A stretch of DNA of 64,000 bases, from the NCBI GenBank assembly GCA_934486705.1, contig CAKSQS010000005.1, forward strand, positions 19,585 to 83,584. The letters are read 5' to 3'. Origin of the DNA: an uncultured Eubacteriales bacterium (lineage in GTDB: Bacteria > Bacillota > Clostridia > Oscillospirales > Acutalibacteraceae). This document shows, one piece after another, positions 16,974 to 26,652 of the stretch. A program made the position numbers and the translations under genes. Below the pieces are notes generated by a model that searched no databases, was not told the DNA's origin, and saw nothing but the letters and a program-made list of their open reading frames with translations. Numbering within the stretch: the stretch's first letter is position 1; each line of letters begins with the position of its first letter.

Positions 16974-18032
16974 TTGGCGGATATTAAAGTTAGCGTTATA
17001 ATGCCGGTGTACGGCGTGGAAGACTATGTAGGCAAAGCTATAGAAAGTATTCAGGCGCAAACCCTTACCGATTGGGAGTTTTTCTGCGTGGATGACGGAA
17101 CAAAGGACCGCAGCGGCGAAATTTGCGACGAGTACGCCGCGAAAGACCCGCGCATAAAGGTAATACACAAGGAAAACGGCGGAGCGCCGAGCGCGCGCAA
17201 CGTCGCTATTGATAAGGCTGTCGGTAAATATATGTATTTTATGGACTCCGACGACTGGGCAGAGCCCGAAATGCTTGAAAAAATGGTTGCTGCGGCCGAG
17301 AAAAACGATTCTCAGCTGGTGGTTTCTGGCTATTATATTGACACATATTACAGCGATACCGAAAAATTCACCCAGGAGCAGGTCTGCCCCGACGCGGTTT
17401 ATAACACTAAGGAGCAGTTCCGCAAAAACGCGTATGCGCTTTTTGATAAAAACCTGCTTTACACGCCTTGGAACAAACTTTATTTATCAAGCTATATTCT
17501 TGAAAACAAGCTTTATTTTCCGCAGACGTTTTGGGATGATTTCCCCTTTAATTTAAGCGTTGTGCGCGAGGTTGAGCGGGTTACCGTTATATCGGACAAG
17601 TTCTACCACTTTATACGCAAGCGCGCCGAGAGCGAGACCGCAAAATACCGCAGCGATATGTACGACAAACGCGAGGAAGAAAACGGCTGGCTTGAGGAGC
17701 TTTTCGGCTATTGGGGTATAAATACCCCCGAAACAAACGAGTTTGTCGCCCGCCGCTATATAGAGCGTATAATCGGTTGCGTTGAAAATGTTACAAACCG
17801 CAATTGCCCGCTTTCCGCCAAGGAAAAAAAGGCGGAAATTAAGCGCATAATTTCAACCGACCGAGTAAAAAAAGCGGTTAAAACCGCAAAACCGAACTCA
17901 AAATATATGAAAACAATGCTGCTGCCCATAAAGTGGAACAACGCGGGGCTTACCTATCTTGAGGGTAAGGTGATCTCCCGTGTTAAATCGGGCGACACAA
18001 AAACCTTTGCTAAGCTAAAGGCGGGGAGATAA
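16974..18032 (+). CDS. glycosyltransferase family 2
   Basis: The 352-residue protein has a GT-A domain in its first ~220 residues: KVSVIMPVYGVEDYVGKAIESI, the nucleotide-binding VDDGTKDRS, ENGGAPSARN, and DSDDW as the metal-binding DxD-type motif. It is predicted to add a sugar from a nucleotide donor to the growing lipid-linked repeat unit at the cytoplasmic face. It starts at TTG 16974, supported by GGAGGA 7 bp upstream and a dedicated promoter. Basic C-terminal residues may bind the membrane. The donor and linkage cannot be inferred. Confidence 0.9.
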   Translation: MADIKVSVIMPVYGVEDYVGKAIESIQAQTLTDWEFFCVDDGTKDRSGEICDEYAAKDPRIKVIHKENGGAPSARNVAIDKAVGKYMYFMDSDDWAEPEMLEKMVAAAEKNDSQLVVSGYYIDTYYSDTEKFTQEQVCPDAVYNTKEQFRKNAYALFDKNLLYTPWNKLYLSSYILENKLYFPQTFWDDFPFNLSVVREVERVTVISDKFYHFIRKRAESETAKYRSDMYDKREEENGWLEELFGYWGINTPETNEFVARRYIERIIGCVENVTNRNCPLSAKEKKAEIKRIISTDRVKKAVKTAKPNSKYMKTMLLPIKWNNAGLTYLEGKVISRVKSGDTKTFAKLKAGR

Positions 18033-19094
18033 ATGAGCAGCGTTAAAATAAGCGTTATAGTGCCGGTTTATAATGTGAGCCGTTATCTTGAAAATTGTGT
18101 GAACAGCATCACAAGTCAGAATTTCACCGATTTTGAAGTGATTTTGGTGGACGACTGCTCGCCCGACAACAGTGGAGAGATTTGCGATAGGTTGGCGGAA
18201 AACGATAATAGAATTAAGGTTATACACAAGGAAAAAAACGGCGGACTCGGCGAAGCGCGTAAAACAGGAATGCAATATGCCTGCGGCGAATGGACCGTAT
18301 TTGTTGATTCGGACGATTGGATTGAACCGAATGCATTTTCACGCCTTATGAATACCGTCGGAGAAGAAACGGATGTTGCAATTTTCGGAATAAATTTCCG
18401 TTATGAAAATAAGCGCGGTGAAGAAAATTATGTTCTTTCGGTAAATCCCGAAAGGACCGTTTGTAAATCGGCATGTGAGATAGGCGGGCTGATTGCCGAA
18501 TTGGACGATAAGGCTTTGTTCCCGTATATGTGGAATAAGTTATACAGAACGGAATTTTTGAAAGTGAGCGGAGTAGAATTCAACTCTATACAAAGTATGG
18601 AGGACTTTTTCTTCAACATAGAGCTTATTCCGAAAGCACGTTGTGCGGAAACGTTTGATTTTCCGCTTTACAATTACCGTAAACCGTTTCATGAAACGTT
18701 AGCCTCGGCTTATAATCCCGATTATTTTTTGTTGTCAAAAAAGCGCTATTCAGCGGAAAAGGAGTGTCTTGAGGCAACAGGTGCGGCTACAGCCGAAAAT
18801 ATGCAGTTGCTTTATAAAATATATATAAAGCATATTATTTCATGCGGTATACGCGATTTTTCAAAAAAGGCAAAGCTTACGAACAAACAGCGCAAAAATA
18901 ATTTGAATTTATATCTCAATGATGAATTAACGAAGGAAGTATCGGAAAAGTATAATCCTGCATCCTTAAAAATGAAGTTGATCAAAAAAGCTTTTGCGGG
19001 AAGACATATTGTCATATCCGGTTATCTTTGCAGAACGGTTTCTTTCGTACAGAATAAATTCGGAACGGTGTATAACCGTATGCTGAAAAAATAA
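18033..19094 (+). CDS. glycosyltransferase family 2
   Basis: The 353-residue protein is a second GT-A enzyme: KISVIVPVYNVSRYLENCVNSI, VDDCSPDNSGEICD, GGLGEARKTG and DSDDWIEPNAF. It directly abuts the preceding gene (TAA then ATG with no gap), with a GGGGAG site inside that gene's end. From about this gene to the end of the cluster the bases become clearly more AT-rich than in the flanking housekeeping genes, a common sign of a horizontally exchanged polysaccharide locus. Its specificity is unknown. Confidence 0.9.
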   Translation: MSSVKISVIVPVYNVSRYLENCVNSITSQNFTDFEVILVDDCSPDNSGEICDRLAENDNRIKVIHKEKNGGLGEARKTGMQYACGEWTVFVDSDDWIEPNAFSRLMNTVGEETDVAIFGINFRYENKRGEENYVLSVNPERTVCKSACEIGGLIAELDDKALFPYMWNKLYRTEFLKVSGVEFNSIQSMEDFFFNIELIPKARCAETFDFPLYNYRKPFHETLASAYNPDYFLLSKKRYSAEKECLEATGAATAENMQLLYKIYIKHIISCGIRDFSKKAKLTNKQRKNNLNLYLNDELTKEVSEKYNPASLKMKLIKKAFAGRHIVISGYLCRTVSFVQNKFGTVYNRMLKK

Positions 19095-19113
19095 GTGAGA
19101 GGGACGCGGTTTA

Positions 19114-20208
19114 TTGAAAAAAATTGCTTTTATAGTTTGGGATTATACCTCAACAGGCGGTATAGAGCGTGTTTTGACCACACTTGCAAATGAGCTTTGC
19201 AATTATTATGACGTTTATATAATTTCTCTTACAAAATCGGGAAACAGTGTGCCGCATAGAATTGACGAACGGGTAAATAAGGTCTATTTTGCCGTCTCGG
19301 AAAACATAAGAGGCAGGGAAGTTATAAAAAAAGGCGGAAATGGCGTTCGCCGCTATATCAAGGATAACGGCATTGACGCTGTTTTACTTATGGGCTTTCA
19401 GGCGTCGATGCCCGCAATTGCAATGCTGAAATTCAGGTCGAGGGTATCGCTGATCTTTTGCGAGCATGAGGCTCTTATGAGCAGGTGGCACGAGAAAAAG
19501 GTGACGTTTGTACGCTTTCTTTCCGCTGTGTTATCAAAAAAAGTGGTTACATTAACTAAGGCTACGGCAGACGCATACAGGCAAAAATTTCACTTGCCGG
19601 AAAAAAAGGTAACCGATATTTATAACGGGATAAACAGGACTATTGAGCAAAATGCAGCAACCTATAATCCCGACGAAAAGACGATTCTTTCGCTCGGTCG
19701 CATAAGCGAAGAAAAAGGTTATGATATTTTAATAGATATTGCGTCACGTATCTTACCGCAAAGACCCGATTGGAAATGGTTGATTTTCGGTGACGGTGAA
19801 AATAGAGCCGATTACGAAAATACTGTAAAACAGCGCGGACTGGACAGCAGGGTTATTTTTATGGGAAATACCGATACTCCCGAAAAGGTTTACGGAAAAG
19901 GCGGAATTTATGCGCTTACATCCAGACGTGAGGGCTTTTCGCTTGTTATTCTCGAGGCAAAGGTAAATCATCTGCCATGTATCAGCTTTGATATTGTAGC
20001 CGGTCCCGGGGAAATGATAAGAAACGGGAAAGACGGTTTTTTAATACAAAATATGAATGTCGACGAATATGCCGAAAAGCTGGGAAAATTGATGGACGAC
20101 AGGGAGTTGCGCATTAAAATGAGCGAAGCCTCGGGCGAGAATCTTTCCGAATTTTCGAGTGATGTAATTATAAAAAAGTGGCGTTCGTTATTAGACGGAA
20201 TGATGTAA
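19114..20208 (+). CDS. glycosyltransferase family 4 (GT-B)
   Basis: The 364-residue protein has the GT-B two-Rossmann layout. The N-terminal domain contains STGGIERVLTTLANEL for acceptor binding. The C-terminal half contains ILSLGRISEEKGYDILIDI, GDGENRADYE and TSRREGFSLVILEAK, the E-x7-E motif that holds the donor nucleotide. These are hallmarks of family 4 retaining transferases. It starts at TTG 19114 after GAGAGGGA. It lies between the GT2 genes and the polymerase, so it likely builds the polysaccharide repeat unit. Confidence 0.9.
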   Translation: MKKIAFIVWDYTSTGGIERVLTTLANELCNYYDVYIISLTKSGNSVPHRIDERVNKVYFAVSENIRGREVIKKGGNGVRRYIKDNGIDAVLLMGFQASMPAIAMLKFRSRVSLIFCEHEALMSRWHEKKVTFVRFLSAVLSKKVVTLTKATADAYRQKFHLPEKKVTDIYNGINRTIEQNAATYNPDEKTILSLGRISEEKGYDILIDIASRILPQRPDWKWLIFGDGENRADYENTVKQRGLDSRVIFMGNTDTPEKVYGKGGIYALTSRREGFSLVILEAKVNHLPCISFDIVAGPGEMIRNGKDGFLIQNMNVDEYAEKLGKLMDDRELRIKMSEASGENLSEFSSDVIIKKWRSLLDGMM

Positions 20209-20220
20209 GGAGTTGAAAAA

Positions 20221-21495
20221 GTGCAAACGGGATATTGGAAAAAGGGTGAGTTTAAGCTTTGGATACTTCTCCTCTGTGCTTATCACTTTTTTCCGTTTAT
20301 AACAAACAGGGGCAGCATAGTTATGTATGCATTCGCTTATCTTGTTCCCTTGGTTTATATGGTGCTTAATTTTGACCTTTTGGCGGAAACGGTAAGCAAA
20401 ATTGTATATTCGGATATAATGCTCGGCATTGTGCCTTTAATTTTGCTGTCATTTGCGGCTGCTATAATTCCTATTCTTTACGGAACATACGATTATACAT
20501 ACCTTACCGTTGGAATTATGTCAACGGTGAAAATAATGTTCAGAATGTTGTTTTTGATAATGCTGATCAAAAAGAACATTCCGAATGCAGATTGGAGGAC
20601 ATTCTGTAAGTATTTTATATTCTCTTGCTTACTGTATATAGGTTCAACGCTTGTGATGATGGGTATACCCTCCGTAAAGAATTTTTTCTATGCTATCGTG
20701 AAAGAGGACAGTTATTCAAAAGAGTTGGCTTTGGAAGCCAGGTATTCCACCCGTTACGGTTGGGCGGGGTTTTCGGCATTTGAATATACGTTTAAATGCC
20801 TCCTTGCAATTATATTCAATAATTATTTTATTCAGAAAAATATAAAACAAAAAGGCGTGATTTGGTCTGTTGCGATTACGGCAATACTGCTCGTAGGAAC
20901 GCTGTTTTACGGGAGAATAGGCACGTTGGCTGCGCTGATCGTTTTATTCTTCCTGGCTTTAAGACTTATACTTCGGCGACCGAAGATTTTTATGTGGTGC
21001 GTTGTGGGTCTGTTACTTTGCGTTATTGCGCTTTTTATTTTAAAAAACCGCATCGCGGCAGTCGACGCATGGTTTGATTGGGCTTTCGACCTGATAATCA
21101 ATTTTGTCAATAATAAATCGCTCCGCACGGATTCTTCGGATATTCTTTTAAATGATATGCTTTTTATTCCGAAACTGAAAACAATACTTATCGGAGACGG
21201 GCGATACACCGAAAACGATTTGTATTATATGGGAACAGACGCAGGAATTATGCGACCGCTTTTATTCGGCGGATTGATATTTGCATTTGTGAGGTATCTC
21301 AGCCTCTACGGCATTTTGTTATGGCGAATGTTTAAATATGAAACAGAGAAATACGAAAAAATAGTTCTTTTTTGGACTTTGGTTATGTGTATTTTATTTG
21401 AAATAAAGGGCGAAATAGTATTTTCTTGTCTTCCGATTGTGCTGGGCGCAATGATTTTGGGGCATGAGAAAAAGATTTTTGAAATTAGGGAGTAA
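20221..21495 (+). CDS. O-antigen/exopolysaccharide polymerase-like membrane protein (Wzy-like)
   Basis: The 424-residue protein has about ten hydrophobic segments and a large polar loop near residues 295-345 (SLRTDSSDILLND to YMGTDAGIMRPLL). That is the layout of O-antigen ligase/polymerase proteins. Wzy proteins join lipid-linked repeat units outside the membrane. These proteins conserve topology rather than sequence, so the call depends partly on its place between glycosyltransferases, a Wzz-like and a Wzx-like protein. It starts at GTG 20221 after AAGGAG. Confidence 0.75.
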   Translation: MQTGYWKKGEFKLWILLLCAYHFFPFITNRGSIVMYAFAYLVPLVYMVLNFDLLAETVSKIVYSDIMLGIVPLILLSFAAAIIPILYGTYDYTYLTVGIMSTVKIMFRMLFLIMLIKKNIPNADWRTFCKYFIFSCLLYIGSTLVMMGIPSVKNFFYAIVKEDSYSKELALEARYSTRYGWAGFSAFEYTFKCLLAIIFNNYFIQKNIKQKGVIWSVAITAILLVGTLFYGRIGTLAALIVLFFLALRLILRRPKIFMWCVVGLLLCVIALFILKNRIAAVDAWFDWAFDLIINFVNNKSLRTDSSDILLNDMLFIPKLKTILIGDGRYTENDLYYMGTDAGIMRPLLFGGLIFAFVRYLSLYGILLWRMFKYETEKYEKIVLFWTLVMCILFEIKGEIVFSCLPIVLGAMILGHEKKIFEIRE

Positions 21496-21500
21496 TAATT

Positions 21501-22589
21501 ATGGAAAAAAATTTGAATTTGCGCAAACTCTTTTTAATGTATCTCAGAAATATATGGATAATTATTCTTACGGGCATTATTTTTGCCGGAATTGCATTCA
21601 TAACGAAAAAGGAAGACAAGAACGCCACAAAAAAGGTATCCGAAACGGTTACAATGGCGTTTGAGATCCCCAACGGTATGGATGAAGGCACATATTCAAG
21701 GCGCACGGTTTATTTCGATAATTTCAGAGGTCTTATAGCAGGTAATGCAATAACCGATTCCGATGTTTTTACAAAGAAAGAAAAGGAAATTTTCAAAGAT
21801 GTAACTACCGAGGAAGATAACGGTACGTTTACCGTTACCGTATCCGTTCCCGCCGCTATGTCCGATCAGGCATCGCTTGAGCTTATGGCAAAGTATATTT
21901 CCGAATCCGAAAAGTGGATGAGGGAAGGCATAGACGATCCGACATTCAGGCTCAATGTTTTAAAAAGGGATGTTGAGGATTACCAAACCGGCGGTTTCGT
22001 AAAATATGCGGCAATCTTCTTTATAATCGGTTGCTTTATTGCCGTAATAGTTATGTTCTTTGTGTTTGTTATTGAAACCGTAATACACGACGCGGATGAT
22101 TTGCAATATTACATCGGGGTTTCTCCTGTTTTTGAGGTCGGAAAGAAAAATTCTTTTGCAATTGACGAAATAAGCAGATGGCTTATTTCATCGGGTAAAA
22201 AAACGGTAATGTTTTTCGGCAACGAATCTGCCGAAGAAATGAGCGGCAATGTAGAGAAAACGGCAAGCTTGTTGGAAAAATACGGTATAAAAACCGCGGT
22301 TTATAAAATTAACAGTGCGGATGATATAATATCGGGAAAAACAGCGGATAAATTGACCGAGGATAAAAACAATAAAGATATGGTGCTGTTGGAAGTTCCG
22401 CCTTTAAGCAAATCGCCTGCCGCATTGCATCTGTCGCCGCTTTGCGATTTAAAGGTTTTATATGCAGACGCCGACCGTGAAAACGGCGTAAGACTTAAAA
22501 AGAAATTGAAGAGTCTGTCGGCATTTAATATTATTGTTGACGGTGCGGTGCTTAACAGCGGTACTAAAAATAAAATTTTCCGACTGTGA
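21501..22589 (+). CDS. Wzz-like chain-length protein fused to a degenerate BY-kinase-like domain
   Basis: The 362-residue protein has a Wzz/CapA topology: one membrane helix at residues 17-37, an external domain, and a second helix near residues 167-190. The cytoplasmic tail (about 225-355) follows the order of a bacterial tyrosine kinase/ParA fold: a TVMFFGNESAEEMSGNVEKT strand-turn-helix where Walker A should be, MVLLEVPPL where the DTPP-type motif sits, and IIVDGAVLN near the end. The Gly-Lys-Ser/Thr P-loop is absent, so it should not bind ATP normally. It probably sets polymer length. The kinase-like reading is inference. Confidence 0.65.
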   Translation: MEKNLNLRKLFLMYLRNIWIIILTGIIFAGIAFITKKEDKNATKKVSETVTMAFEIPNGMDEGTYSRRTVYFDNFRGLIAGNAITDSDVFTKKEKEIFKDVTTEEDNGTFTVTVSVPAAMSDQASLELMAKYISESEKWMREGIDDPTFRLNVLKRDVEDYQTGGFVKYAAIFFIIGCFIAVIVMFFVFVIETVIHDADDLQYYIGVSPVFEVGKKNSFAIDEISRWLISSGKKTVMFFGNESAEEMSGNVEKTASLLEKYGIKTAVYKINSADDIISGKTADKLTEDKNNKDMVLLEVPPLSKSPAALHLSPLCDLKVLYADADRENGVRLKKKLKSLSAFNIIVDGAVLNSGTKNKIFRL

Positions 22590-22597
22590 GGAAAGAA

Positions 22598-23599
22598 ATG
22601 CTTGTAAGTGTTATAATTCCCGTTTATAATGTGGAAAAATATATTGAAAAATGCATGAGATCCATACTCGGGCAAACGTTTGATGACTTTGAATTAATAG
22701 TCGTTATAGACGGTTCTACCGATGAAAGCGAAAATATAGTTCGGGAATTAAAAAAGGAATATCCGGAGAAAATAAAAATCATAACACAGGAAAAAAAAGG
22801 ACCGGGAGCGGCAAGAAATGCCGGAATTGCGGCAGCCGACGGGGATTACCTTTTGTTTGTTGACAGCGATGATTACATTTCTCCGAACCTTATGGCTTCG
22901 GCATACGGGAAAGCAGTGGAGACCCAAAGCGATATAGTTGCATTTGATGTAATTTATGTTGACGAAAACGGAAAACATTTACGGCGCAAAAGTGCGGTTT
23001 ATTCGGATAATGAGTCAATTCTGAAAGAACCCGGCAGATTGCTTATATTACCCTGCCTATGGAACAAGCTTTATAAAAAATCATTGTTTGATAAAAATAA
23101 TGTGTCAATACCCGAAAATATCTTAATGGGGGAGGATTTGGCGGTCAATGCCGAATTGCTTTCTTCCGCTCAAAAAATTACACATCTTGCCGAACCGCTG
23201 TATTTTTATGTTCAGCGTTCAGGTTCTATAATGTCACTTTCAACCGATGTCGGCAGATTAAAGCGCAATAGGGATATTATTCCGGCTTTTGAAACGATAT
23301 TTGCTTTCTTCAATAAAACGGGCAGATATGTCGAATATAAGGATGAAATTGAATATTTGGCGGTGTATCATATTCTTTTTACTGCAACAATGCGTGTTAA
23401 CGAGTGCGACCCGAATAATAAATTACAGTCCGAATTGGTTGATTACACACTTCAAAAATACCCGTATTTTGAAAAAAATAAGTATTATAAAAGCTTGCTT
23501 TCGGGTAAAGACAGAATATCAATATGGTTTTTAAGGCATAAGCTTTTCCACACACTTCACACTATTTTAAGATTTAACCGCAAGCTTCAAGGCAGGTGA
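22598..23599 (+). CDS. glycosyltransferase family 2
   Basis: The 333-residue GT-A protein carries LVSVIIPVYNVEKYIEKCM, VIDGSTDESENI, GPGAARNAGI and FVDSDDYISPNL. The ATG at 22598 is preferred because AGGAAAG lies just before it; a GTG 12 bp upstream overlaps that site and the end of the Wzz-like gene. It is the third family 2 enzyme of the cluster and its tail (LRHKLFHTLHTILRF) is basic and amphipathic, as in membrane-associated transferases. The sugar is unknown. Confidence 0.9.
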   Translation: MLVSVIIPVYNVEKYIEKCMRSILGQTFDDFELIVVIDGSTDESENIVRELKKEYPEKIKIITQEKKGPGAARNAGIAAADGDYLLFVDSDDYISPNLMASAYGKAVETQSDIVAFDVIYVDENGKHLRRKSAVYSDNESILKEPGRLLILPCLWNKLYKKSLFDKNNVSIPENILMGEDLAVNAELLSSAQKITHLAEPLYFYVQRSGSIMSLSTDVGRLKRNRDIIPAFETIFAFFNKTGRYVEYKDEIEYLAVYHILFTATMRVNECDPNNKLQSELVDYTLQKYPYFEKNKYYKSLLSGKDRISIWFLRHKLFHTLHTILRFNRKLQGR

Positions 23600-23606
23600 C
23601 CGATTT

Positions 23607-25121
23607 ATGAATTTCAAGAAAGGCGTATACAATATTGTTTTCGGAATAATCGGTCAAGTGCTTACGGTTCTGTTTGCAATAATAGTCCCGAAAGTAATTA
23701 TAATCGGTTATGGCTCGTCGGTTAACGGACTGCTTTCAACCATAAATCAGTTATTCGTATACCTTTCGCTGTTTGAGGCGGGAGTCGGAACCGCAACGCT
23801 TCAGGCGCTTTATAAACCGCTGACCGAAAATAACCGAGGAAAGATCAACTCGGTTCTTGCGGCGACGCATAAATATTATATCCGTACAAGTAAGCTGTAT
23901 TTTGCGGCGCTCGTTTTGTTTTCCGCGCTTTATCCGTGCATAATAAAACGCGGGAGCATAAGCTACCTTATGGCGGCGCTGCTGATATTTTTCGGCGGAC
24001 TCGGCAATGTGGTTAATTTTATGTTTCAGGGGAAATATAAAATTTTGCTGCAGGCCGAAGGAAAGTCTTATGTGGTAACAAACATAACCACAATAATATC
24101 GGTTTTAATAAACTTAAGCAAAATTATTCTGATCAAAAGCGGATTTGACGTTCTGATGGTTCAGATAGTCTTTTTCGTTTTCAATGTTTTGCAGATGGTA
24201 CTTTTTGAAGTATATATCCGATTAAAATATAAATGGATAGACCTGACCGTTTCCCCCGATGAAGAAGCGATAAGTCAAAAAAATTCGGTATTGGTGCATC
24301 AGGTATCTACCCTTATTTTTTCCAATACCGATATGATAATCCTTTCGATTATAAACGGTCTCAAAGCAGTCAGCCTTTATACGGTTTATAATTATATATA
24401 TACTACCGTACTGAATCTTTTTTCCACCATAAACAACGGTCTTGTTTTTTACCTCGGACAGACATATCATTCCGACAGAAAAAGATTCATTCAAATATAT
24501 CGACTTTATGAATTTGATATAATGACGGTCGGATATTATATGTTTACGGTAATAGGAATTTTAACCCTGCCGTTTATGAAACTTTATACCTCGGGTATGA
24601 CAGACTATAATTATATCAATGTGTGGCTGCCGCCGCTTTTTGTATCGGTACAGTTTTTAAGCATTGCAAGATTTGCGGCAAATAATCTTGTAAATATTGC
24701 GGGTCATTTTAAAAAAACGCAGAACCGCGCCATATTGGAAACGGCGATAAATATTGTGTTGTCGATTGCCTTTGCTTTTAAATTCGGAATATACGGTATA
24801 CTGTTCGGAACAATAGCGGCATTGCTTTACAGGACAAACGATTTTTTGATCTATTCCAACAGGGTGATTCTCAATGAGTCTTCTTGGCCGTCGTACCGTG
24901 TATGGATTACAAACACTGCGGTGGCAGCGGCTTGTTTTGCGTACTTTTATAATCATATAGATCTATGCCGATCTTATTATCAGCTTGTTGTTACGGGAAT
25001 TATATATTCGTTAATAATTTTACTCATATTTATTGCAGGCAACCTTATTCTTAACTTCAATATGATGAAAGCAAATCTGTTGCTTATAAAAAACCGTGTT
25101 GTAAAGCTGAAAAACCGTTAA
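23607..25121 (+). CDS. polysaccharide repeat-unit flippase (Wzx-like, MOP superfamily)
   Basis: The 504-residue protein has about 12-14 hydrophobic segments and starts FKKGVYNIVFGIIGQVLTVLFAIIVPKVII, typical of polysaccharide biosynthesis export proteins of the MOP superfamily. It would flip undecaprenyl-linked repeat units across the membrane before polymerisation by the Wzy-like protein. Genes for polymerase, chain-length control and flippase are all present, so the locus is Wzy-dependent. No initiating phosphoglycosyltransferase is in this window. It is the last gene of the cluster, 16 bp before comEC. Confidence 0.88.
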   Translation: MNFKKGVYNIVFGIIGQVLTVLFAIIVPKVIIIGYGSSVNGLLSTINQLFVYLSLFEAGVGTATLQALYKPLTENNRGKINSVLAATHKYYIRTSKLYFAALVLFSALYPCIIKRGSISYLMAALLIFFGGLGNVVNFMFQGKYKILLQAEGKSYVVTNITTIISVLINLSKIILIKSGFDVLMVQIVFFVFNVLQMVLFEVYIRLKYKWIDLTVSPDEEAISQKNSVLVHQVSTLIFSNTDMIILSIINGLKAVSLYTVYNYIYTTVLNLFSTINNGLVFYLGQTYHSDRKRFIQIYRLYEFDIMTVGYYMFTVIGILTLPFMKLYTSGMTDYNYINVWLPPLFVSVQFLSIARFAANNLVNIAGHFKKTQNRAILETAINIVLSIAFAFKFGIYGILFGTIAALLYRTNDFLIYSNRVILNESSWPSYRVWITNTAVAAACFAYFYNHIDLCRSYYQLVVTGIIYSLIILLIFIAGNLILNFNMMKANLLLIKNRVVKLKNR

Positions 25122-25137
25122 AAGGAGATGAATTATT

Positions 25138-26652
25138 ATGGCGGATTATCTTAAAAAGCGCCCCATGCTTTTATGCGCGATTGTTTCAGCTGCGCTGTGC
25201 ATAGCGGGCTTTTACTCGCAATCCGCCGTATTTTTCTGCGGCATAGTCCTAATAATTCTGTTCTTTTCAGCCCTTTATTTCCGTCGTCCCGCCGAAATAA
25301 TTGTTACTCTCATACTGGCTGTTACGGCAGTCAGTATTCTTTTGACATCTATTAACGCGGCGGAGCTGTCGAAGCTTAACGGCGACACCGTAAAGGGTGA
25401 ATTTACGGTTGTGAGTGAGCCTGAAAATCACGGAACGTACACAAGCGAGGTTTTAGAGGTATGCAAATGCGGACAGCTTAAAAAAGGTACGCGCATACTT
25501 TGCAGCTGCTACGGCGAGAGCGCGCCCGAATACGGTAACCGCATAGAGGCAAACGCGTCTCTTTCAACCTTTAAAAACGGTACGCAGAAAAGAGCATATT
25601 ACTCCGAGGGAATATTCTTGCGCGGCAGCCTTAAAAACGTTAAGGTAGAATACGGAAACGACGACCCCGTGCTGCATATAATAGGAAACATACGCAAGTA
25701 TATTAAAAATACGCTGTTTTCAAATATGGGGTACGACGAGGCTGCTACCGTTGCGGCAATTACAATAGGCGATCGCTCCTACTTTTCCGATGAATTTTAC
25801 GCAAATATAAAAAATGCGGGCGTCAGCCACGTTATGGTGGTTTCGGGTATGCACCTGTCGGTTATTGTGGGTCTTACCGCATTCTTTATTAAAAAACATT
25901 TTTACAATAAATATTTAAGGGCGCTTGTTATGTTTGCAACCGTGCTTTTTATGGCGGCGGTATGCGGCTTTACAAAATCAATTCTTCGCGCGGGCTTTTG
26001 CTCGCTCTTTGTTGCCGCAAGCATTCTGTCCGAGCGGGATAACACCGCCGAAAACTCCTTAGGCGGTGCGGCGGCGCTGTTGTTTGTAATTTCGCCGTTT
26101 ACTGTTTTCAGCGTTTCCTTTCAGCTTTCATTCCTTTCCACCCTCGGCATTGTTTCGGTGGCTATGCCGTGCCTTGACTTTATCAAGGAAAGAAAGCTTT
26201 TAAAAACGGGAGCGGCATATGCTTTTGCTTCAGCAATATTTGTAACCCTTTCCGCCACGCTTTTCACACTGCCGGTCTCTATTTACACCTTCGGCTATAT
26301 TTCAAACGTTTCGGTATTTACCAATTTACTTATAGACGCGGTATCGGGCATAGCCCTGCAAATTTCTGCAGTGGGTCTGCTTTTAAGCCTTTGTTTCCCG
26401 CATATATCAAGGCTTTTGTTTATTGCCGCCGAGTTCGCTGCCGACTACATTAACCGTGTTATAAATCTATTCGGTTCTCTTCCGTTTGCCACTTCCGATA
26501 TGGGAACAGGGGAGTTTTACGCGTCGGTCTTTCTTGTGGCTGCGGTAATAGCCGCACTGCTCGCCTTTAAAAAGCATCTTTACAGGCTAAGGCTTAATGA
26601 AATTTACCGAAAGATTGCAAGCGAAGGGGGCAGAAAATTAAAATGGCTGTGA
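25138..26652 (+). CDS. comEC: ComEC/Rec2-family protein lacking the C-terminal metallo-beta-lactamase domain
   Basis: The 504-residue protein has N-terminal membrane segments, a soluble OB-like region (about residues 80-185), and a competence domain recognised by TIGDRSYF and VSHVMVVSGMHLSVIVGL, followed by about eight helices. ComEC forms the DNA channel in natural transformation. Full-length ComEC has about 750 residues with a metallo-beta-lactamase nuclease domain after the channel. This one ends just past the last helix, so that domain is missing or encoded elsewhere. holA follows with a 10-bp overlap, a common arrangement. Confidence 0.85.
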   Translation: MADYLKKRPMLLCAIVSAALCIAGFYSQSAVFFCGIVLIILFFSALYFRRPAEIIVTLILAVTAVSILLTSINAAELSKLNGDTVKGEFTVVSEPENHGTYTSEVLEVCKCGQLKKGTRILCSCYGESAPEYGNRIEANASLSTFKNGTQKRAYYSEGIFLRGSLKNVKVEYGNDDPVLHIIGNIRKYIKNTLFSNMGYDEAATVAAITIGDRSYFSDEFYANIKNAGVSHVMVVSGMHLSVIVGLTAFFIKKHFYNKYLRALVMFATVLFMAAVCGFTKSILRAGFCSLFVAASILSERDNTAENSLGGAAALLFVISPFTVFSVSFQLSFLSTLGIVSVAMPCLDFIKERKLLKTGAAYAFASAIFVTLSATLFTLPVSIYTFGYISNVSVFTNLLIDAVSGIALQISAVGLLLSLCFPHISRLLFIAAEFAADYINRVINLFGSLPFATSDMGTGEFYASVFLVAAVIAALLAFKKHLYRLRLNEIYRKIASEGGRKLKWL

